Part shown: positions 53,625-62,893 of the stretch, in pieces
Layout of the letters: every line of letters begins with the position of its first letter
Position numbering within the stretch: position 1 is the stretch's first letter
DNA from: Nostoc piscinale CENA21
GTDB taxonomy: Bacteria; Cyanobacteriota; Cyanobacteriia; Cyanobacteriales; Nostocaceae
Length of the DNA: 64,000 nucleotides
Assembly: GCF_001298445.1 (NCBI RefSeq)
Contig: NZ_CP012036.1
Span: 1,429,263-1,493,262, forward strand
Direction: 5' to 3'
The notes under the pieces: generated by a model
Told to the model about the DNA's origin: nothing
Seen by the model: only the letters and a program-made list of their open reading frames with translations
Database searches by the model: none
Translations under genes and position numbers: made by a program

Positions 53625-54696
53625 TAGCAACCTGTACAGCAAGCACAGAGGTACAAATTAATAGTGATGAAGACTTTGCATCCTTAGCCGCCAGAATAAA
53701 AGTTGTCAGACTCAGCTTTGGTTGGTGGGTGCATAAGTCTGATTATTCAATAGTCAAGAGATAGGAGTGAGAATACACGTCACTCCTATCTCTTTAGAGA
53801 TGTCAATTTGCCGCTGCTATATTTCACTTAATAATCGATATATATTCATCAAGCTATGTTTGGAAACCATCTCTTAGAAAATAAAAATTTTTACTTTTTT
53901 AACAGTTAGCAAAATTACATCGTTTGATAGAAGACAAAATCATCAGAATTAAGATACCAAAACCCAGAAGTCAGAATTTAGAGGTGATTTCACAATTTTT
54001 TCTGGTTCTTGTCACTATTATGACTTCTGCATTCTGAGTGATGCTTTCTTACATAACAACTCTATCCACAATTATTGAACTGGAGTACTGGAAGATTTCT
54101 GACTCTTCACTGAGAGGGTAAAACAAAAATTTTTCAGATCCTGGCCTTAGCAGAGTAATAACTGCAATTTAGCTAGTTTAACAACTAACTTTTTAATTCT
54201 TAAATAAAATTAATTTACAGTTTGTAACTGATCAGCCCATATAGTTCAGTAAAGCACATCAGCTTAGTTTAAATTGAGGTTTATTACCTAGGTTGCTAGG
54301 CAAATTTGGAGATTTTTAACTTTAAATAAACCATATTGACTTATAAATTAAAGAAACGGTTGTATTATGTAGGGCTTTCTAATGCTCTAATTAACTCAAA
54401 GCATCCAATTACAGATAAGTAAAGGTTAAGCTTTGTTGACAGGTTGAAAGTTAGTTGCACTGGCAACGGAAAGTCACAGAACAATAAAAGTTATGATGAG
54501 GCTGTAGAATTGGCCAAGGAGTGTGATATTTGCATAAATTCTCTCAATTAAGTATTAGCATTGACTGGTGTTTCCCAGCTAGAATCATGATCCCCAGTGG
54601 GATATATCTGTCTGTTTGCAGAAACAAGAGCAGCCTAGTACTGCTCACTGCCTATGGTTTTGAAGAAATTGCCAATCGCTAATCAGTGCGAACACT
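53625..54696. other. Long intergenic region before the PP2C gene
   Basis: This 1072-bp region contains the ndhM terminator at 53757-53793 and AGAAGTCAGAATT-type repeat units near 53969-53982. Otherwise it is AT-rich DNA with no ORF that I can support. It probably includes a long leader and promoter for the PP2C-CHAT unit. Confidence 0.45.
53757..53793 (+). terminator. 14-bp hairpin downstream of ndhM
   Basis: AGAGATAGGAGTGA (53757-53770) pairs perfectly with TCACTCCTATCTCT (53780-53793) around a 9-base loop. It lies about 130 bases after ndhM. The T tract is short (TTTAG). Confidence 0.65.
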
Positions 54697-56877
54697 ATGG
54701 AAAATGATGCGGCAACCCTCTACTGCCCAAATGAACTTTGTCAGGCTGCCAATCCCCTGACTCATAAGTTTTGTCAACGATGTTCCACACCCTTACCCAA
54801 ACGATATCTCTGGGTTGTGGGTGATGTTCTAAATGTGGGTAGTCCTGGAGAAATATTAGCCGATCGCTATTTAGTCCTGAATAAATCTGTTGTTTTAGAT
54901 ACTAAGCCTGGATTACTCCCTCAAGGATTAGAAACAGACAACTTACAAACAATAAGAGCTTATTTGAGATTAATTCCCTACCGCTTACATATACCGCAGG
55001 TGTATGGAGTACTGTCTTTCAAAGATGGACGCTCTCGCAAAGAAATTTTACTTTTAGAAAAACCGCCTTTATTCACAGAACCAACGACAGACGCTCAATT
55101 AAGGTTGTGTCCGCAGTTAACTACTGCCTGGCGCAATGCAACCTCCATACGTCAACTGAATTGGCTCTGGCAATTAGGACATCTCTGGCAGCCTTTGGTG
55201 AGTGAAGGTGTTGCTTCTAGCTTACTGGAAGCTCACTTGTTAAGGGTGGAAGGGTCTTTAGTCCGCTTGTTAGAATTGCGTTTTGACACTGCAACACCAA
55301 AATTATCTGACTTAGGAGAATTTTGGCAGCAGTTAATACCAGATACCAAACCAGTCATTGCAGAATTTGTTAACCAAGTTAGTAATTATCTGATTAACGG
55401 AGAAATCAATTCTGCGGAAGTGCTAATCTCAGTTTTAGACAAGGGATTAGCAGAATTAGGCGAGTTACAATCGCCGAAAATTAAAATTATCACCAAAACG
55501 GACACTGGCCCAAAACGCCAACGCAACGAAGATGCCTGTTATCCACCAAGTGGCACAATGTTGAGTAAACCGCCGCAAGCTACAGCATTGGCTATTGTCT
55601 GTGATGGCATTGGTGGACATGAAGGTGGTAATGTCGCATCTAATTTAGCAATTGACACCATTCAGCAACAAGTTCAACAACTCACTAAAGTTCCTTACAA
55701 CCATATAGACCCCTCACTCCTGCTGGCAGACTTAGAGCAAGCTGTGGCAGTTGCTAATGATAAAATTAGCCAGCGCAATGACAGTGAAAATCGCCAGGGG
55801 AGAAAACGTATGGGTACAACCTTGGTGATGGCATTACCAGTAGCACATGAGATGTATATTACCCATGTTGGTGATAGTCGTGCTTATTGGATTACACGGG
55901 ATGGTTGCTACCAAGTTACTTTGGATGATGATGTTGCTTCTAGGGAAGTACGCTTGGGATATGCCATTTACCGGGAAGCAGTGCAGCAGAGTGGTTCGGG
56001 TTCCTTGGTTCAGGCATTAGGGATGAGTTCTAGTGCGGCATTACATCCAACAGCACAGAGGTTTATTCTGGATGAAGATGCTGTGTTTCTGTTGACATCT
56101 GATGGCTTAAGTGACTTTGACCGTGTGGAAGAATACTGGGAAACAGAAATTTTACCAATTTTGACAGAAGAAACAGATTTAGTCACAGTTGCTGATAAAT
56201 TGCTGGAAATTGCCAACACCAAAAATGGCCACGATAATGTGACGATCGCTTTAGTTCATTATCAAGTTAAATATGTTGAGCCAGAACTGACTTTGAAAGC
56301 GGCTATTGTTGAGCGTCCCACTACAACCTCGCAAATTCCGCCTAAACCCCTGCAACCAACTTTATTAGAAGACATATCTGAGCAAAAAACTTTAATTCCT
56401 GAAGATAAGCCTAGTTCTCTTCAACAACTGCCACTGCATTTGATTGTGCCAATGATTATTGCGATCGCCGCAGGTTCTTTAGGGCTGCTGGTGCGTGGAC
56501 TGTTTATGTCATCACCATTATTAACTAAAGATCCTATTCCTACTATACAGCCAACTCCTACTGCCACAAATGAGCGATCGCTCAATAACCTGGCTCCTGG
56601 TTGGGTAATTACGAATAGCCAAGAAATTACCTTGGATGATCAGAAGTTAGAAGGTGGTCGTTTTCTGCAAGTGGTTGAAGTCGAACCAGGAGATACAGCC
56701 AATACTCAGGAATCTGTAGTTAAATTGCGGCTTTGTCCTTCAGGAAATACAGCATCTCCTCTACCTGAAAAACCACTGCGAGTTAAATTAGCCCAACTGC
56801 AACGTCAAGGCATTTCTGTACTCCAAGGCAACGAAACCAGTAGTTGCGACACCTTATCTCAGCCATCAGATAGTTAA
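54697..56877 (+). CDS. Zinc-ribbon PP2C-family Ser/Thr phosphatase, membrane anchored
   Basis: The 726-residue protein begins with a CX4C...FCQRC zinc ribbon (Cys10, 15, 26, 29), as in the two kinases of this window. A 230-residue region that looks like a degenerate kinase-type fold follows (ILADRYLVLNKSV...). The PP2C domain (about 265-525) has all metal motifs: RQRNEDA, CDGIGGHEGG (Asp303), THVGDSRAYW, LLTSDGLSDF and GHDNVTIALV. One membrane helix (about 583-605, IVPMIIAIAAGSLGLLVRGLFM) leads to an extracytoplasmic tail. It should dephosphorylate phospho-Ser/Thr proteins. It is the first gene of a unit with the CHAT-FHA protein 166 bases downstream. Confidence 0.92.
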   Translation: MENDAATLYCPNELCQAANPLTHKFCQRCSTPLPKRYLWVVGDVLNVGSPGEILADRYLVLNKSVVLDTKPGLLPQGLETDNLQTIRAYLRLIPYRLHIPQVYGVLSFKDGRSRKEILLLEKPPLFTEPTTDAQLRLCPQLTTAWRNATSIRQLNWLWQLGHLWQPLVSEGVASSLLEAHLLRVEGSLVRLLELRFDTATPKLSDLGEFWQQLIPDTKPVIAEFVNQVSNYLINGEINSAEVLISVLDKGLAELGELQSPKIKIITKTDTGPKRQRNEDACYPPSGTMLSKPPQATALAIVCDGIGGHEGGNVASNLAIDTIQQQVQQLTKVPYNHIDPSLLLADLEQAVAVANDKISQRNDSENRQGRKRMGTTLVMALPVAHEMYITHVGDSRAYWITRDGCYQVTLDDDVASREVRLGYAIYREAVQQSGSGSLVQALGMSSSAALHPTAQRFILDEDAVFLLTSDGLSDFDRVEEYWETEILPILTEETDLVTVADKLLEIANTKNGHDNVTIALVHYQVKYVEPELTLKAAIVERPTTTSQIPPKPLQPTLLEDISEQKTLIPEDKPSSLQQLPLHLIVPMIIAIAAGSLGLLVRGLFMSSPLLTKDPIPTIQPTPTATNERSLNNLAPGWVITNSQEITLDDQKLEGGRFLQVVEVEPGDTANTQESVVKLRLCPSGNTASPLPEKPLRVKLAQLQRQGISVLQGNETSSCDTLSQPSDS

Positions 56878-57043
56878 ACTCCTGCATCTACCAAGGTGAA
56901 AATGCAACAAATACTCGATAAACTTGTAAAAGCCTGGAATAATACATTTAATAACTAGATTCAAAATTTCCAGGCGAAGAGTTTTCCTCACGGAAAATTG
57001 TTATCGCAAGTCCTTGGTTTCTACCTTTTAATTTAAAGAACCC

Positions 57044-58621
57044 ATGCCATCCCTGAACTTAGCGATCGCCCGTCTCATCAATACTGGCACAGATAGCTTT
57101 GCCATTTGGGTGGTCAAAGCTCCCTACCCTAGTGGCTATGTTCTGCGTGACTGTGTATGGCCTGCTGAACTGAATCAAATTTGGCAAGAGTGGCAGCAAA
57201 TGTTTGCTGGACACAGTGGTTTAAATGTTACAGCCAACACAGCGCCTCAACCTGCTAACCCACTCGCGTTGAATTTAGGTACCACTAATTCTGGTCACAT
57301 GCCCGGTTACGGTGGTCGTCTAATGCAATACTTAGGTCTGTATTTGTGGCGCTGGGTATTTGACGGGCCAATTCTCAGCAGTCTCGAACGCAGTTGTGGA
57401 ATTGCAATGGGACAGCATACACGTTTGCGCTTTCAAATCGAAATTCGTGACCCAGATTTGATTGCTTTACCTTGGGAAATTATGCAGCGTCAACCCGGAC
57501 AATCAGCGATTTCGCTTTCTCAGGACTTGCTATTTAGTCGTACCACTAGTGAAGTTGAACCACTGCCATTTTTACGTACAGATCAGGCCTTAAATATCTT
57601 GTTGGTATTAGGTCATGATGAAAACTTGGAACTAGAACAAGAAGCAAGTATTTTGCAACAAATCTTGGAGAATCAGCCGCAAATCAACCGCAATTATTCT
57701 GGGTTCGCTCCTTGTATGGTTAAAACCCTGATTCAACCCACACCGCAAGATTTGATTCAAGAATTAGAAACTAAAGCTTACAATATATTTTTTTACGCTG
57801 GTCATGGCTTGCCAGGGCCAGATGGAGGATTGTTATTTTTGCGTCCTGATAAGACGCTCAATGGCATAGAATTGGCGCAAGTCTTAAATCGGAGTGGTTT
57901 GAAATTAGCTGTTTTTAATGCTTGTTGGGGAGCGCAACCAGCAGCAGTCAATCACCAAGCAATCCCCGCCAGCAGTTTAGCAGAAGTCCTCATTCGACAT
58001 GGTGTACCAGCCGTTTTAGGAATGCGGGATGTGATTGCTGACCATGAAAGTCACAGTTTCATTAAAGCTTTTGCTGAGGCTTTGCGATCGCGCAAACCTA
58101 TTGATGAAGCTGTGGCAGAAGCTCGCCAAGAAATGTTAACACTGTATAAGTTCAACCAACCTGCTTGGACTTTACCAGTTCTGTATTTACATCCAGATTT
58201 CAATGGTGAACTTGTTAAAAGCATTGATGAAGGAATTACAGAGTTACCAGATATTTCAATTATTAATGTAAATCGTGTTACTTCTAGAGCTTGTTTGCGA
58301 TCGCTCTCCCCAGGAGGTAGAACTTGGTTTTTACGTGCCGGTGTAACTCGCATTGGTCGCACTCAAGACAACGATATTATAATTCCTGAACCATCAGTTT
58401 CTAAGCGTCATGCCGAAATTTTATGTCGTAATACTTATGCTGGTAATACTCCAGTACAAACTTATTATTTACAGGATCTCTCAACTTACGGTACAACTTG
58501 GTGTCTGAGTGCTAATGGCTGGCAACAAATTCTGCGGGAAGAAGTACCATTACAATCTGGAGCCAAGTTAAAGTTTGGTAATTCTGGCAGCGAAACATGG
58601 GAGTTTATTATTGAAAATTAA
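57044..58621 (+). CDS. CHAT-domain caspase-like protease fused to a C-terminal FHA domain
   Basis: The 525-residue protein has an N-terminal region of about 180 residues (IARLINTGTDSFAIWVV; PDLIALPWEIM) typical of cyanobacterial CHAT proteins. The CHAT protease domain (about 185-390) has the catalytic His in YAGHGLPGPDGG (His254) and Cys in FNACWGAQP (Cys294). A C-terminal FHA domain (about 440-525) has TRIGRTQDNDIII and PSVSKRHAEI, the phosphothreonine-binding Arg, Ser and His. Its NG turn is altered (STYGTTW). CHAT proteases cut specific partner proteins in several defence and regulatory systems, and the FHA part would bring it to phosphothreonine targets. It lies between a PP2C phosphatase and an unknown protein. 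Confidence 0.9.
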   Translation: MPSLNLAIARLINTGTDSFAIWVVKAPYPSGYVLRDCVWPAELNQIWQEWQQMFAGHSGLNVTANTAPQPANPLALNLGTTNSGHMPGYGGRLMQYLGLYLWRWVFDGPILSSLERSCGIAMGQHTRLRFQIEIRDPDLIALPWEIMQRQPGQSAISLSQDLLFSRTTSEVEPLPFLRTDQALNILLVLGHDENLELEQEASILQQILENQPQINRNYSGFAPCMVKTLIQPTPQDLIQELETKAYNIFFYAGHGLPGPDGGLLFLRPDKTLNGIELAQVLNRSGLKLAVFNACWGAQPAAVNHQAIPASSLAEVLIRHGVPAVLGMRDVIADHESHSFIKAFAEALRSRKPIDEAVAEARQEMLTLYKFNQPAWTLPVLYLHPDFNGELVKSIDEGITELPDISIINVNRVTSRACLRSLSPGGRTWFLRAGVTRIGRTQDNDIIIPEPSVSKRHAEILCRNTYAGNTPVQTYYLQDLSTYGTTWCLSANGWQQILREEVPLQSGAKLKFGNSGSETWEFIIEN

Positions 58622-58794
58622 GCCTTCTTTCAGAATAAAAATTACAGTGAACTGTATACTTCACGCTTTATGCTGACTTTATGAATTTTTTCCGATTCAA
58701 TTACTAAATAAAAATCAGATTCATTTTTGCGGAAATTCTAATTTCCAACTTGTAGCAGTCAGTACTGCTAAATAATTCATCAGGAGTCAACACA

Positions 58795-59442
58795 ATGATT
58801 AACAAATTCGACAATTCCAACAATATCCCATCGTCGCCCACTCAAGCTGAATTAGAATTCCTCGAATTACTGCTAAAACCAGAAGATGTGGCTTATCCTT
58901 GGAATCCTGCCGATGAGCAATCTGAAGCATATTTTGATGAATTAGAACAGCAGTTTGCGATGCAAGATGTCCTAGAGGAAGAACTACATACTAGATCCCA
59001 GTCTTTTTACGCCAAACTAGATGGGTTATGGGCTCAGGTGACAAACTGTGCTGATTACAAATGTAATACAAAAGTCAGCATTTTTGACAGTCTTTGTGAA
59101 ACTTTACATAGTACCTTTGCGGCTGGTGTACCCACAGGTTGGTTAAATGAGATCGCGCGAAAAGCTACAGAAGTTACAGCTATGCAGCAATCAATCAGCG
59201 AACAACTAGTGCAATGTGTTCAAACAGTATTACCTGCATGGGAAACCGATGATATAGAAGTTTTTGCTCGACCTTATGCTTATGCGATGCGTAGTAGCGA
59301 CAAGCCAAACCTGACATCAGTTATGAATAAAATTAAAAACCGAGATTGGGCAACTTTATCAGAAATTGAGCAAGCTAAAGTGAGTGTGGCGATCGCTTAC
59401 TATGCACTCAGACAACTAGACAAGTTAGAGACAGAAGCTTAA
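58795..59442 (+). CDS. Unknown protein downstream of CHAT-FHA
   Basis: The 215-residue soluble, acidic protein (MINKFDNSNNIPSSPTQAELEFLELLL) has a Cys pair (VTNCADYKCN), a mostly helical body (ISEQLVQCVQTVLPAW) and ends YYALRQLDKLETEA. I recognise no domain. CAGGAG lies 7-8 bases before the ATG. It is in the same direction as the PP2C and CHAT-FHA genes, 173 bases after the latter, so it could be a partner or substrate of the protease. It is convergent with the FHA-PrsW gene. Confidence 0.7.
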   Translation: MINKFDNSNNIPSSPTQAELEFLELLLKPEDVAYPWNPADEQSEAYFDELEQQFAMQDVLEEELHTRSQSFYAKLDGLWAQVTNCADYKCNTKVSIFDSLCETLHSTFAAGVPTGWLNEIARKATEVTAMQQSISEQLVQCVQTVLPAWETDDIEVFARPYAYAMRSSDKPNLTSVMNKIKNRDWATLSEIEQAKVSVAIAYYALRQLDKLETEA

Positions 59443-59672
59443 TGAGAACTTGTTCAGACTTTCTATCTATAAACCGAGGTTAAATCTCTGTTGATAGTGT
59501 GAACTTTGCTGAAGTGAAAGTTTAGATATGAGCTTGACTTTAGCTAATATACTCCCAGAATAAAATCAAACTAAGACAATCTTCCCAACAAAGCAATCTA
59601 TCTTGAGATAGAAAAAACTGGGCAGAAAGCAGATTTACGACTTCTACCCTGAGCTTCGAGATTTGCAAATAT

Positions 59673-61049
59673 TTATTTAGGGCCGAGAAAGCGAGTAGCA
59701 AAATTTTGCGATCGCGTTGGTGATAATGCCCTGGCCTTTAAAATTGCTGCCATTAACACAGCGTAAGCTAAAACTCCAACCACAACTAATAAAAAAGCAT
59801 TAATCGAACCCAGCGCATTCCATAAAGCATGAAGTACAGATGCACTTAAGTAGCCAATAGAAAGAATTTGCCAACTCTTACTGGGTTTGAGAACAGCTAA
59901 CCCAATAAAATATCCGAGATAGCCACTGTAAGCCATGTGACCCGCAACAGAACCTAAAACGCGTGGAATTAGCAATTGTAACCCAGCCAATTGACCAGCC
60001 GCACCAATACCAACTTGTTGACTCACATTTTGAGTAATATCTGGCACATACTGTCCCAGAGTTTCCAAAAGTGTGAAACCCAAAGCCGAAGCTGTGCCGA
60101 GAAGAATACCATCCAGAGGTTCCCACACACCAATATTTTCTCTCCAAGGTGAAGGTAATTTACTGCCGATGAAATATGCTCCTAATATTGGCAAAGCCTT
60201 GAGCAATTCTTCCATCAACCCTGCACCAAAGAACATTCGGATGAAAAGTTCTGTAATCGTAGCATCTTGAGCGGCGGCTAAGTTCCCTGGCAAGACCACC
60301 CGAAAAATAAAGATAAATAAATCTAAGATTGGACTTAGCAAAATTAAAGCTGTAGTCAGCGCCGTACCAATGAGAACCCACCAAGGTTTGGACTTACCAC
60401 AAAGTTGATAAACGAAGTAATAAACCACAAAGCCAATGTAACTGGCTACAATAACTTGGTTAGCCTGGGGTCTACCAACAGTAGCAAACATCAGCACTAC
60501 AAAAACTACTGTGAGAATTCCAGGGACAAGGTAAGCTTTACGAGTTAAATCCTTACCAGTAGAAATAATCGGAAAAAGCTGTGTAAAGCTAACTGAATCA
60601 GGCTGTTTGATTTGGGTATGGTTTTGAAAGTTAGCAGCAGAAGGCAATGATGCACTTTGTTTTGTCATCATTGTGGCTTGAGGTATCAAGTCATACTCAA
60701 AAATAAATTGTGGCCCATCACTACCTAAACCAATGCGATCGCCTGACTGTAATTCTTGACATCCATAAAAACGTTTACCATTGAGATAAGTACCATTAGC
60801 ACTGTTTAAATCGCAAATTACCCAAGTAAATTTATTATCTGGAGATGAAGAGAGAGGGCGAACCGCAGCATGACGACGAGATACCATTCGATACATCATG
60901 GCATCCAAGACAACCTGACAGCTGGGGTCACGTCCAATTACCATCTCTTTACTTGCGTGTAGCGGGTAACGAGATTCTGAACCAAAAGCTGCTGCATTAC
61001 CAGACACCAGCCGCAGAAAAGCGTTATGTCTTGCGTTTTTGCCTGTCAT
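59673..61049 (-). CDS. FHA domain fused to PrsW-type glutamic intramembrane protease
   Basis: The protein is 458 residues from ATG 61049; a TTG seven codons upstream is less likely. A cytoplasmic FHA domain (about 30-125) has VIGRDPSCQVVL, RMVSRRHAAV and LNSANGTYLNG, so all phosphothreonine-binding landmarks are present. A linker is followed by 8-9 membrane segments with the four PrsW motifs: MEELLKALP (EExxK), GTASALGFTLLE, GHMAYSGYLGYFIG and SVLHALWNALG. PrsW proteases cleave within the membrane, as in RsiW release of sigma-W. The fusion suggests that a phosphothreonine protein recruits or triggers it. It faces the PP2C-CHAT-unknown unit. Confidence 0.88.
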   Translation of the reverse strand: MTGKNARHNAFLRLVSGNAAAFGSESRYPLHASKEMVIGRDPSCQVVLDAMMYRMVSRRHAAVRPLSSSPDNKFTWVICDLNSANGTYLNGKRFYGCQELQSGDRIGLGSDGPQFIFEYDLIPQATMMTKQSASLPSAANFQNHTQIKQPDSVSFTQLFPIISTGKDLTRKAYLVPGILTVVFVVLMFATVGRPQANQVIVASYIGFVVYYFVYQLCGKSKPWWVLIGTALTTALILLSPILDLFIFIFRVVLPGNLAAAQDATITELFIRMFFGAGLMEELLKALPILGAYFIGSKLPSPWRENIGVWEPLDGILLGTASALGFTLLETLGQYVPDITQNVSQQVGIGAAGQLAGLQLLIPRVLGSVAGHMAYSGYLGYFIGLAVLKPSKSWQILSIGYLSASVLHALWNALGSINAFLLVVVGVLAYAVLMAAILKARALSPTRSQNFATRFLGPK

Positions 61050-61070
61050 CGAGTTAGAGTGTCTTCCCAA

Positions 61071-61501
61071 ACTAATTCATAAAATATTCTGGCAGAATGA
61101 CTTAACCTTAGTCATACCGACAGCAGAATTGCTAAATCCACTATAGCTTTAGTTTCTGCTCAGAAATTCAAAATTTTCTCATGCAAAATTTAAAATTATC
61201 TAACTTAATATTGACAAGCATTATGGCTATTTTTAGTGTCTTATGTGCCTGTTTGCTGGTAAATATTTCTCATAATACATAGATTTTATGTTATGCAAAG
61301 CCCACAGCCAAAAAATGTGCAGTAATAGCTGAAATTTTTAGTAGTGTTTGCAACATTATTGAGACATTTATGCAATCTCATTTTTTAAAAGGAAACAGGC
61401 AACTGGCTCCCTATAGTTAAAATATAGGTAGCCAGTTGCGGTGGAGAGGTTTCCCAACATCAGCAAACTGGCGTGGTATCAGGCTTGACTAATTTTGTAT
61501 T
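61071..61501. other. Intergenic region with a long hairpin
   Basis: GCAACTGGCT (61399-61408) pairs with AGCCAGTTGC (61430-61439) and an inner CCTATA/TATAGG stem (61410-61415/61423-61428), about 16 bp in all with one mismatch. It lies some 60 bases beyond the stop of the DJ-1-type gene, where it could end that transcript on the plus-strand side only if transcribed rightward, so its role is unclear. The rest holds the FHA-PrsW promoter and no gene. Confidence 0.5.
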
Positions 61502-62107
61502 TCATCCTGAAACTTTGGCAATTTCTGGATGTTCAATTTTAGTGCCAAGTACTTTGAGAAACTCAGCCAGCCAACGGGAATGTGCAGGCCAAGCTGGTGC
61601 TGTAACTAAGTTTCCGTCTACTATCGCTTCATCAACTGGGATTTGGACATAATTACCACCAGCTGCACGCACATCTGGACTACAAGCTGGATAAGCTGTA
61701 CAATTTTTGCCTTGCAGCACATCAGCCGCAGCTAACAACTGTAAGCCATGACAAATAGCAGCAATAGGCTTATTCGTTTGAGCAAAATGACGAGTAATTT
61801 CTAATACCTGTTGATTTAAGCGGATATATTCTGGTGCGCGTCCTCCAGGTATAACTAGTGCATCATAAGTATTAACATTTACCTCAGCAAAAGTAGCGTT
61901 TAAAGTAAAGTTGTGTCCAGGTTTTTCAGTATAAGTTTGGTCGCCTTCAAAATCATGAACTGCGGTTCTGACTTTTTCACCAGCTTTTTTGTCTGGACAA
62001 ACAGCGTGAACAGTGTGTCCTACCATTTGCAACGCTTGGAAGGGAACCATCACTTCATAATCTTCAACAAAATCGCCTACCAGCATCAAGATTTTTTTAG
62101 CCACCAT
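61502..62107 (-). CDS. DJ-1/PfpI family protein
   Basis: The 201-residue protein has the flavodoxin-like DJ-1/PfpI fold. It has ILMLVGDFVEDYEVMVP (Glu of the active site), YDALVIPGGRAPEYIRL and the nucleophile elbow IAAICHGLQLLAAADVL with the reactive Cys. The family includes PfpI-type proteins described as proteases, deglycases or chaperones. Activity cannot be predicted from sequence. It starts at ATG 62107 with AAAAGGAT upstream as the ribosome binding site. It is apparently monocistronic. Confidence 0.88.
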   Translation of the reverse strand: MVAKKILMLVGDFVEDYEVMVPFQALQMVGHTVHAVCPDKKAGEKVRTAVHDFEGDQTYTEKPGHNFTLNATFAEVNVNTYDALVIPGGRAPEYIRLNQQVLEITRHFAQTNKPIAAICHGLQLLAAADVLQGKNCTAYPACSPDVRAAGGNYVQIPVDEAIVDGNLVTAPAWPAHSRWLAEFLKVLGTKIEHPEIAKVSG

Positions 62108-62254
62108 GTTTTGTTATCCTTTTCGTTAATGGTCATTTTTTATTGGTTAACGGTACTTAAAAAAATAAATGATCTAATTTATTTACTCAAAAAAACTGAT
62201 ATCTCCCTTTTCCCCCTTGTCTCTAGATGATGTGGAGTGTGAACTACAGATTCA

Positions 62255-62650
62255 TTAAAGCAGATGAAATTCTGCTATGGCATGGGGAAAATTTTTATTT
62301 TCATGGCTGGGACGGCTGAGTTTAATCAAGGCAAATCGTTGCAAGGGAGTTAAAGCCGCCCACTGTTCTAAACTCAAGTTGACACCTAGTTCTTGAGCTT
62401 TTTCTTGTAAAGTAATTGGGATAGTACTAGAGTCCATCCAAGCAGGATAAGCATCTACAGGTAGTTGTCCTACAGGTGTACCTGTTTTTTCTAAAATTAA
62501 TTGTTGGAGATATTCTCTGTAAGCGTCAATTTCTGTTTGTGTAGTGCAGGGTAATTCTAGTATGGCTTCACGCTCATCTTGAGTCATTTGTAACCAATCT
62601 GATAGCTTGAGTTTAATTCCGCAAGTATCTAATTTATATCTAACTTGCAT
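62255..62650 (-). CDS. Nitrate reductase-associated protein
   Basis: This 131-residue protein matches the small cyanobacterial family found next to narB (VRYKLDTCGIKLKLSDWLQMTQDEREAILELPC; GQLPVDAYPAWMDSSTIPITLQEKAQELG; LTPLQRFALIKLSRPSHENKNF). Its biochemical role is unknown. Genome context links it to assimilatory nitrate reductase, and narB indeed lies 0.9 kb upstream on the same strand. The ATG is at 62648-62650. Confidence 0.85.
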   Translation of the reverse strand: MQVRYKLDTCGIKLKLSDWLQMTQDEREAILELPCTTQTEIDAYREYLQQLILEKTGTPVGQLPVDAYPAWMDSSTIPITLQEKAQELGVNLSLEQWAALTPLQRFALIKLSRPSHENKNFPHAIAEFHLL

Positions 62651-62893
62651 TGGGATGCAGCGCAGAGAAGTTACAAAATCTGCTTCAAATTTAAAAAAAA
62701 GTTGCCATGTTTTAAATCATAAAGAACTTGTAGCAGTGCTATTTGATAAACGCACAAAATAGACAAGAGAGATGAAGGAGAGAAATATTTGTAAACTATT
62801 GAGTATTGATAGAGTCTAGATGATTATTATATCTTTATGTAAGTATAAAAATTATTTCTAACTAATATAAATACCTGTTAAATATGAATAAAT

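Noticed and set aside
59878..60384. Open frames within the PrsW region in other frames
   Set aside because: They overlap the well-supported FHA-PrsW gene and have aberrant Cys/Trp/Ser-rich composition.
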